DNA from: an uncultured Gammaproteobacteria bacterium
Lineage (GTDB): Bacteria > Pseudomonadota > Gammaproteobacteria > GCA-001735895
NCBI GenBank assembly: GCA_937980285.1
Contig: CALJQI010000006.1
Coordinates: forward strand, 1-19,595
Reading direction: 5' to 3'
Length of the DNA stretch: 19,595 nucleotides
The notes beneath the pieces are model-generated. The model saw only the letters and a list, made by a program, of their open reading frames with translations, ran no database searches and had not been told where the DNA came from. Below are positions 15,334 to 19,595 of the stretch, piece by piece. The stretch's first letter is position 1. Each line of letters opens with the position of its first letter. Both the position numbers and the translations under genes were made by a program.

Positions 15334-15441
15334 GCGCGGATTGTACTACATGAGGCGATTTCAAATTCGATGAGTTGCCTTATCGGCATGTTCGGCTATC
15401 CCGAGTCTCTTCGAGGAGTTCCGGGAAAGTCCTGGCTGGGT

Positions 15442-16689
15442 CTAAATCGCTACCAGATGGGCTTCGATGGCTTCGATTTCGGCGCGTGAACTGGCCAGGA
15501 ACTCGAGGATTTTTCTGACGTCGAGGTCGCCCATGCCGAGCTTGGCGAAAGCGGGCAGGGTCGGAACCGGCGGCAACTTTTTCATTGCCGGGGTTCCGAT
15601 CAGTGCGTGATATTGCGCAATCAGTACCAGGTCGCAGAGATCGGGCGTATCGGATGGATTGCGAAACCAGTCCTCGCATTCTTCGCCGACAGTGACGAAT
15701 TCGGGCCCGAAGTTCCACTGGTTCAGCAGCATGCCGGTAATTTGGGGGCGCAGCGATTCGACCGCGTTCAGCAACAGTTCCGGGTTGTCTCGCAACTCTT
15801 CGTTTTGCTGGGCATATTGCAGAATCGCGATCTCGCCGAGGTCGTGAATCAGTCCCGCCAGCTGGGCCTGTTCGAGATCGAATCCCTGCAGGTGGCTTGC
15901 CAACAGGCGACACATAGAGGCGACATGCTGGCTGTGTTTCCATAGCTTCTGCATTTGCGATTTCATACCCGAGGTCTTGCTCTGGAACAATTCCTTCACC
16001 GCGTAGGTCAGGACTTGCTTGCGCGTGGTTTCGAGTCCCAGGCGTACGACAGCCTGCTGCAGCGACTCGATCTGCGCCTGGCCGCGATAAAGCGCGCTGT
16101 TGGAGATCATAATCAGCTTGGCGGTAATCGCCGGGTCCGACTGAATGATGGTGCAAATCGATTCCGCGTTGACCGAGTCCTCTGCGAAGGCCTGCTGAAT
16201 ACGCTGCGCGACACTGGGCAGGCTCGGCAGCGACAAATTGCCCGAGATCATGTCCTGGAACAGCTGGATCGTCAGTTCGTTTTCTTCCTCGCTTTGCTCG
16301 ATCTCGACGACTTCCATTTCACCTTCGTCGCTTTCGAGTCGCTGCGCAAATTCGGTCAGCTGGCTGGCGAAAATCCTGATGTATTGCACCGGCTCGGCCG
16401 CCACCACGCGATACAGGCTCGGCCGAAGCTGCGCAATCGGGAATAGCTCCCCTTCGCCGAGACTATCGAATTTGAAGCGGGTGCCGTCGCTGGTAGTCGC
16501 ATCGAGGCTGCCGGAGAGCAGGTAGAAACTGTAATTCTCGCTGCAGCCGAGTTCGATCAGGCATTCTTTTTTGGCGCCCTGTTCGACCTGCAGCTTCGCG
16601 GCCAGGCTGGTCATCTGCTCATCGCTGAACTGGCTCAGGCATCTGATTCTTTTTAAAACTTTAATATCTGGACGGCTTTTGCCTTCCAT
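15442..16689 (-). CDS. HDOD domain protein with N-terminal cyclic-nucleotide-binding-like domain
   Basis: A 415-residue cytoplasmic signalling protein. Residues about 10-118 resemble a cyclic-nucleotide-binding beta barrel (FSDEQMTSLAAKL, YLLSGSLDATTSDG, LGEGELFPIAQL), but a full phosphate-binding cassette with its usual Arg is not evident, so ligand binding is uncertain. An acidic linker (about 119-138) follows, then an HDOD domain (about 150-350) with LPSLPSVAQRI, SDPAITAKLIMISNSALY and LIHDLGEIA (H282, D283). HDOD proteins act as adaptors in motility, secretion and second-messenger pathways, mostly without catalysis. The ATG at 16689 has AGGGAA six bases upstream. The phosphodiesterase gene lies 34 bases upstream on the same strand, so the two may be co-transcribed. 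Confidence 0.82.
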   Translation of the reverse strand: MEGKSRPDIKVLKRIRCLSQFSDEQMTSLAAKLQVEQGAKKECLIELGCSENYSFYLLSGSLDATTSDGTRFKFDSLGEGELFPIAQLRPSLYRVVAAEPVQYIRIFASQLTEFAQRLESDEGEMEVVEIEQSEEENELTIQLFQDMISGNLSLPSLPSVAQRIQQAFAEDSVNAESICTIIQSDPAITAKLIMISNSALYRGQAQIESLQQAVVRLGLETTRKQVLTYAVKELFQSKTSGMKSQMQKLWKHSQHVASMCRLLASHLQGFDLEQAQLAGLIHDLGEIAILQYAQQNEELRDNPELLLNAVESLRPQITGMLLNQWNFGPEFVTVGEECEDWFRNPSDTPDLCDLVLIAQYHALIGTPAMKKLPPVPTLPAFAKLGMGDLDVRKILEFLASSRAEIEAIEAHLVAI

Positions 16690-16723
16690 CGGAATTCCCT
16701 GTGGAATAGCTATTTAGACAAGT

Positions 16724-17428
16724 CTAGTCGATCTGCATCATTTTGGAGGGGTAGTCGGTGAATATACCGGCAACGCCGCGTTGCTTCAATTCGCGCGCCC
16801 TTGCAGGCTCGTTAACGGTAAACACCAGGCTGGGGATACCCTGTTGGCGCAGTTCGCGAACCTGATCGAAATCGAGATACTCGTCATCGAAATGCCATGA
16901 CCAGGGCGCAATTTTCTCGAGCTCGACCCGAGTCTGCAATGGAATGCCGCTGCTGATCGGCGCCAGCGGCCAGGGACAGCCCGCCGCCTTCAGTTGCGCG
17001 AGGGCGGCATGGTTGAACGACGAAACCAGGTTCCATGGCAAGTGCTCGCCGGCCGGCACGGCGGGATATTGCGCCAGCAGGTCGAGCAGCAGTTCGAGAT
17101 GCTCGACCGCCTTGATTTCGATATTCAACGGCATTTTGCCCCAGCTCAGGTCGAGCACCTGGCGCAGGCTCGGCAGCGGCTCGTGGTTCAATAAACGAAT
17201 ACTGGACGGGTCAGGATGATCTTCGAACAGGCCCGCCTGGCCGGTCAGGCGTTCGAGGTCGTGATCGTGGATAACCCAGAGCTCGGAGGAATGCTCGCGG
17301 ATATCGATTTCTATCATGTCGATATCGAGCGACAGCGCGTACTCAAAGCCCTGCAGGCTGTTCTCGAACAGTTCCCCGGCTGCGCCGCGGTGACCAATAA
17401 TGTAAAACTTTTCACTAAACCCGGTCAT
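16724..17428 (-). CDS. cytosolic glycerophosphodiester phosphodiesterase (UgpQ-like)
   Basis: Hydrolyses glycerophosphodiesters to glycerol 3-phosphate and an alcohol, allowing phospholipid head groups to serve as a phosphate source. The 234-residue TIM-barrel protein has the catalytic HRGAAG motif (H13, R14), E22-N23, metal ligands E40 and D42 in MIEIDIR, the second catalytic HDHDLERLTG (H54, D55, H56), NIEIK at about 116-120, and the C-terminal FTVNEPARA and GIFTDYP. All key residues are present. There is no signal peptide, so it acts in the cytoplasm. The ATG at 17428 has AGGAG six bases upstream. It fits the phosphate theme of the window, though no Pho box is evident before it. Confidence 0.92.
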   Translation of the reverse strand: MTGFSEKFYIIGHRGAAGELFENSLQGFEYALSLDIDMIEIDIREHSSELWVIHDHDLERLTGQAGLFEDHPDPSSIRLLNHEPLPSLRQVLDLSWGKMPLNIEIKAVEHLELLLDLLAQYPAVPAGEHLPWNLVSSFNHAALAQLKAAGCPWPLAPISSGIPLQTRVELEKIAPWSWHFDDEYLDFDQVRELRQQGIPSLVFTVNEPARARELKQRGVAGIFTDYPSKMMQID

Positions 17429-17476
17429 AGCCTGCTCCTGTTGTTGCTTGTGCGCAGCGAAATCAAATGATTGAAC

Positions 17477-17482
17477 TATACT
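17477..17482 (+). promoter_or_regulatory. TATACT -10-like element before the Hpt gene
   Basis: A good -10 hexamer, without a clear -35 at the right distance, in the short divergent gap between the phosphodiesterase and Hpt genes. Transcription from it would begin near 17489, downstream of the ATG at 17467, which supports GTG 17515 as the true start of the Hpt protein. Confidence 0.3.
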
Positions 17483-17514
17483 CGCCCTGTTGTATTTCTA
17501 GAAACGGCAAAAGT

Positions 17515-17880
17515 GTGAAAATAGAACCTGATCCCGACAGCCAGCTAACGCTTGACGATAAGGTAATCGATCAACTCAAACAAGACATGGGTGAAGACGC
17601 CGGCATGGTGATCGAATCTTATGTCGAGTCGATTGACGAATTCCTGTGCGATATCGAGAACCGGACCGTCAGGACATCCAGCGACGATCTGCACCGATGG
17701 GCGCATACGATCAAATCCTCCGCCGCCAGTATCGGCGCCATGCGCCTGGCTCACCTGGCCGCGCAATTGGAAAACTCCTACCGCGATCGCGTGCGAATCG
17801 ACCTCGGCGCCCAGCTGCAAAGCATGCAGCTCGAATATCGCCGCGTCAACGCCAGCCTCGAAAAGTTCAACGGCGAATAA
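17515..17880 (+). CDS. stand-alone Hpt (histidine phosphotransfer) domain protein
   Basis: A 121-residue single-domain phosphotransfer protein for a phosphorelay. The phospho-accepting His is in HRWAHTIKSSAASIG (residue 64 counted from the GTG start), followed by the helix MRLAHLAAQLE; the rest is the usual four-helix bundle beginning near LDDKVIDQLKQDMG. An ATG at 17467 would add 16 residues that do not resemble the family and would lie over a likely promoter, so GTG at 17515 is preferred. No hybrid kinase or receiver partner is encoded in the window, so its relay is unknown. A zinc peptidase gene follows after 48 bases. Confidence 0.8.
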   Translation: MKIEPDPDSQLTLDDKVIDQLKQDMGEDAGMVIESYVESIDEFLCDIENRTVRTSSDDLHRWAHTIKSSAASIGAMRLAHLAAQLENSYRDRVRIDLGAQLQSMQLEYRRVNASLEKFNGE

Positions 17881-17928
17881 ACGGTAAGCCACTGGAAACC
17901 GTAGCGGTCAGCGATTAGTCTAACCGCT

Positions 17929-18612
17929 ATGATTTACGTCGTTGTCATACTGCTCCTGTTTATCGTCATCTACGGTCCTCAGCTGTGGATTCGAATGGTG
18001 CTGGATCGGCATAATCAGCATGACGAAGAAAACTTTCCCGGTACCGGCGGTGAGCTCGCGCGACACTTGCTGGACCGATACGACCTGCAGGAAGTCAAGG
18101 TCGAAATAACCGATAAGGGCGATCACTACTCGCCAGATGAGCGTGCGGTGCGCCTGACACGGGATAAATTCGAAGGCAAAACCCTGACAGCGATTACCGT
18201 GGCCGCGCACGAATGCGGTCACGCCTACCAGCATGCCGTCGGCGAGCCGTTGTTTCTGCTTCGCACGCGACTGGCGGGTATTTCTTCCGTCGCGCAGCGG
18301 GTCGGATCTTTCCTGCTGTTCGCCGCACCGTTCAGCGTCCTGATTACACGCGCGCCGTCGGCCGCGGTGCTCAACATTAGCGGCGCCTTCCTGATTATGG
18401 GGTTTGCTATCGTGATGCACCTGTTGACCCTGCCGGTCGAGCTCGACGCCAGTTTCAAAAAGGCACTGCCCTTGTTGTCTTCGGGATACCTGTCTGAACG
18501 GCAAATGCCGGCAGCGCGCTCGATTCTTCGCGCCGCGGCCTGGACTTACGTCGCAGCCTCGCTTTCGACCCTGTTCAATTTCTGGCGCTGGCTAACAGTA
18601 CTCAAACGCTAG
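17929..18612 (+). CDS. membrane zinc metallopeptidase (YugP/Zn_peptidase_2 family)
   Basis: A 227-residue membrane protein with the zinc motif HECGH (H94, E95, H98) in TVAAHECGHAYQHA. An N-terminal helix (IYVVVILLLFIVIYG) is followed by a soluble catalytic part and then hydrophobic segments near 120-140 and 145-165. The conserved AVRLTRDKFEGKTLTAITVAAHE arrangement and ELDASFKKALPLL tail are characteristic of the YugP family. The physiological substrate is unknown in this family. The ATG at 17929 has no clear ribosome binding site, but the N-terminal helix supports it. Confidence 0.87.
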   Translation: MIYVVVILLLFIVIYGPQLWIRMVLDRHNQHDEENFPGTGGELARHLLDRYDLQEVKVEITDKGDHYSPDERAVRLTRDKFEGKTLTAITVAAHECGHAYQHAVGEPLFLLRTRLAGISSVAQRVGSFLLFAAPFSVLITRAPSAAVLNISGAFLIMGFAIVMHLLTLPVELDASFKKALPLLSSGYLSERQMPAARSILRAAAWTYVAASLSTLFNFWRWLTVLKR

Positions 18613-18641
18613 TTTTGCTCCTTCCACGCTGACTCATGCCT

Positions 18642-18654
18642 GCTATTTAATAGC
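18642..18654. repeat. short palindrome GCTATTTAATAGC
   Basis: A perfect 6-base inverted repeat around one base, located between the peptidase stop and the GntR promoter. It might be a regulator site or part of a weak 3' hairpin; there is no T-run directly after it. Confidence 0.25.
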
Positions 18655-18669
18655 TGCCAGAAATTTTGT

Positions 18670-18713
18670 TTGCATCGATCAATATTAAATGTATACAATA
18701 TGTATACTATAAA
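18670..18713 (+). promoter_or_regulatory. promoter with repeated GntR-like operator
   Basis: ATGTATAC occurs twice, at 18689-18696 and 18700-18707, exactly 11 bases apart, each containing the palindrome GTATAC. TGTATACA (18690-18697) resembles FCD-type GntR operators. The repeats overlap candidate -10 hexamers TATACA (18692-18697, 16 bases after TTGCAT at 18670-18675) and TATACT (18703-18708). This is how an autorepressor of the next gene would work. Confidence 0.55.
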
Positions 18714-18728
18714 TATTCATATCGACCC

Positions 18729-19409
18729 ATGGACAAGCAATCCATCTATGATGACCTTAAAAAACGGATATTGACGCTCGAGCTCGAGCCCGGCACGGCG
18801 CTCGACGAAGCCAGTCTGAGCAAGCATTACCAGATATCGCGTACGCCCTTGCGCGAGGTGCTGCGAGGCCTCGCGGGCGAGGGTTGCGTTGAAATCGTGA
18901 ATAATCGAGGCGCATACGTGTCGTCGATGAGTCACAAGGTGCTGCGCGATTTTTTCATCACCGCGCCGATGATTTACTCGGCTATCGGTCGCCTCGCGGC
19001 GCAGAATGCGAAGCCGGCGCAAATTCAGGAAATGTCTGAAATTCAGGAGAAATTCCGCGCCGCGATCGAGTCGGGATCGAGCGCCGATATGGTCTACTGG
19101 AACCAGTGTTTTCACGCGCTGATGGGGGAGATGGCGGACAATCCCTATCTCAAACCCAGTTACGATCGCCTGCTGATAGACCATGCGCGTATCAGCCAGA
19201 CATTTTATCGCCCGCGCGACCCTGAAATGTCGAAACGCAACATCGACGCGCTGGCGCATCATGACCAGATGATCGGCGCCATCGAAAGCGGGGACAGCCA
19301 GGCAATCGTCGACCTGATCGTCGAGCACTGGGAACTGTCGCGCGATTTAATCGAATATTTTGTCAAACCCGACCCGCTCGCCTTCGAAATGGCGGCGGTC
19401 AATGAATAG
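18729..19409 (+). CDS. GntR-family transcriptional regulator, FCD subfamily
   Basis: A 226-residue repressor-like protein with an N-terminal winged helix (about 1-70; IYDDLKKRIL, then LSKHYQISRTPLREVLRGLAGEGCVEIVNNRGAYV) and a C-terminal all-helical FCD effector domain. In the FCD part the metal-site pattern is NQCFH, HHDQM and EHWE; the first position is Asn rather than the common Asp. The chosen start is ATG 18729 because MDKQSIYDDLKK matches family N termini; the upstream extension to 18666 runs through the operator and promoter. The gene for a DapA-like enzyme follows after 15 bases, so it probably controls that catabolic operon and its own expression, with a pathway substrate as inducer. 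Confidence 0.88.
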   Translation: MDKQSIYDDLKKRILTLELEPGTALDEASLSKHYQISRTPLREVLRGLAGEGCVEIVNNRGAYVSSMSHKVLRDFFITAPMIYSAIGRLAAQNAKPAQIQEMSEIQEKFRAAIESGSSADMVYWNQCFHALMGEMADNPYLKPSYDRLLIDHARISQTFYRPRDPEMSKRNIDALAHHDQMIGAIESGDSQAIVDLIVEHWELSRDLIEYFVKPDPLAFEMAAVNE

Positions 19410-19424
19410 TCCAGGACGCCAGTG

Positions 19425-19595
19425 ATGAATTTTGAAGGTATTTATACCCCGGTGATAACTCCGTACCGGGATGACTACAGTATCGATTACGATCGTCTCG
19501 CCGAGATCGTCGATTTCCTGATCGACGCCGGGGTGCACGGCATTATCTCCGCCGGCACCACGGGCGAGTACTACGCGCAGACGATGGAAGAGCGT
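19425..19595 (+). CDS. dihydrodipicolinate synthase (DapA) family lyase, 3' end cut by window
   Basis: Only 57 codons are visible. They begin MNFEGIYTPVITPYRDD and contain the family motif AGTTGE (residues about 44-49) in the loop that binds the pyruvate carboxylate, which marks the N-acetylneuraminate lyase/DapA superfamily of Schiff-base aldolases and dehydratases. The catalytic lysine lies beyond the window edge. The ATG at 19425 has AGGA about ten bases upstream. Its place right after a GntR/FCD regulator suggests a catabolic member acting on a sugar acid or amino-acid-derived keto acid rather than lysine biosynthesis; this is inference. Confidence 0.85.
   Translation, partial: MNFEGIYTPVITPYRDDYSIDYDRLAEIVDFLIDAGVHGIISAGTTGEYYAQTMEER

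Noticed and set aside
15380..16156. 258-codon minus-strand frame inside the HDOD gene
   Set aside because: Overlaps the well-supported HDOD frame in another register and shows no domain-like sequence.
1..19595. Mobile elements, CRISPR arrays, tRNA or rRNA genes
   Set aside because: No transposase, integrase, regular repeat-spacer unit, or tRNA/rRNA-like sequence was seen on either strand by reading; a covariance-model scan was not possible.

Overview
The window is dense, single-copy bacterial chromosome with moderately high GC. The pst/phoBR phosphate genes, Pho-box-like promoters, an S1-type CvfB protein, HDOD and Hpt signalling proteins, and GntR/FCD control all fit a Gram-negative proteobacterium. 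A gammaproteobacterium, perhaps marine or environmental, seems most likely, but no rRNA or other phylogenetic marker is present. I see no mobile element, tRNA, rRNA or CRISPR array.

Layout. (a) 1-3026, plus strand: the 3' part of an SLC13-type permease with two RCK_C domains, a dimeric (all-alpha) dUTPase and a histidine-phosphatase-family enzyme with its own promoter. (b) 3073-12124, minus strand: a large phosphate-starvation cluster transcribed in the order phoB, phoR, pstS, a phoU-like fusion gene, pstC, pstA, two different pstB-like genes, and a P-loop kinase of the 2-phosphoglycerate kinase type. Pho-box-like repeats lie before phoB and, as a clear tandem array, before pstS. (c) 12457-14461, plus strand and divergent from phoB: a Na+/phosphate symporter with a C-terminal PhoU domain, overlapped by a small charged helical protein. 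(d) 14503-17428, minus strand: CvfB-like S1 protein, a cNMP-binding/HDOD protein and a glycerophosphodiester phosphodiesterase. (e) 17515-19595, plus strand: an Hpt phosphotransfer protein, a membrane zinc peptidase, a GntR/FCD regulator with a likely operator over its promoter, and the start of a DapA-like aldolase/dehydratase.

How the genes work together. PhoR/PhoB should activate the Pst high-affinity phosphate transporter. The PhoU-like protein would link transporter state to PhoR. The Na+/Pi symporter gives a second route for phosphate movement, and the phosphodiesterase nearby can release glycerol phosphate from phosphodiesters.

The most unusual part is the Pst system itself. The two adjacent ATPases have complementary defects: one has lost the LSGGQ signature, the other has lost the Q-loop Gln and H-loop His. 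As a heterodimer they would have one complete and one degenerate ATP site. The PhoU-like protein carries a C-terminal domain resembling low-molecular-weight tyrosine phosphatase/arsenate reductase in which the nucleophile Cys and the P-loop Arg are both replaced, so it looks like a non-catalytic, possibly anion-sensing, domain. Together these suggest a divergent Pst/PhoU signalling branch.
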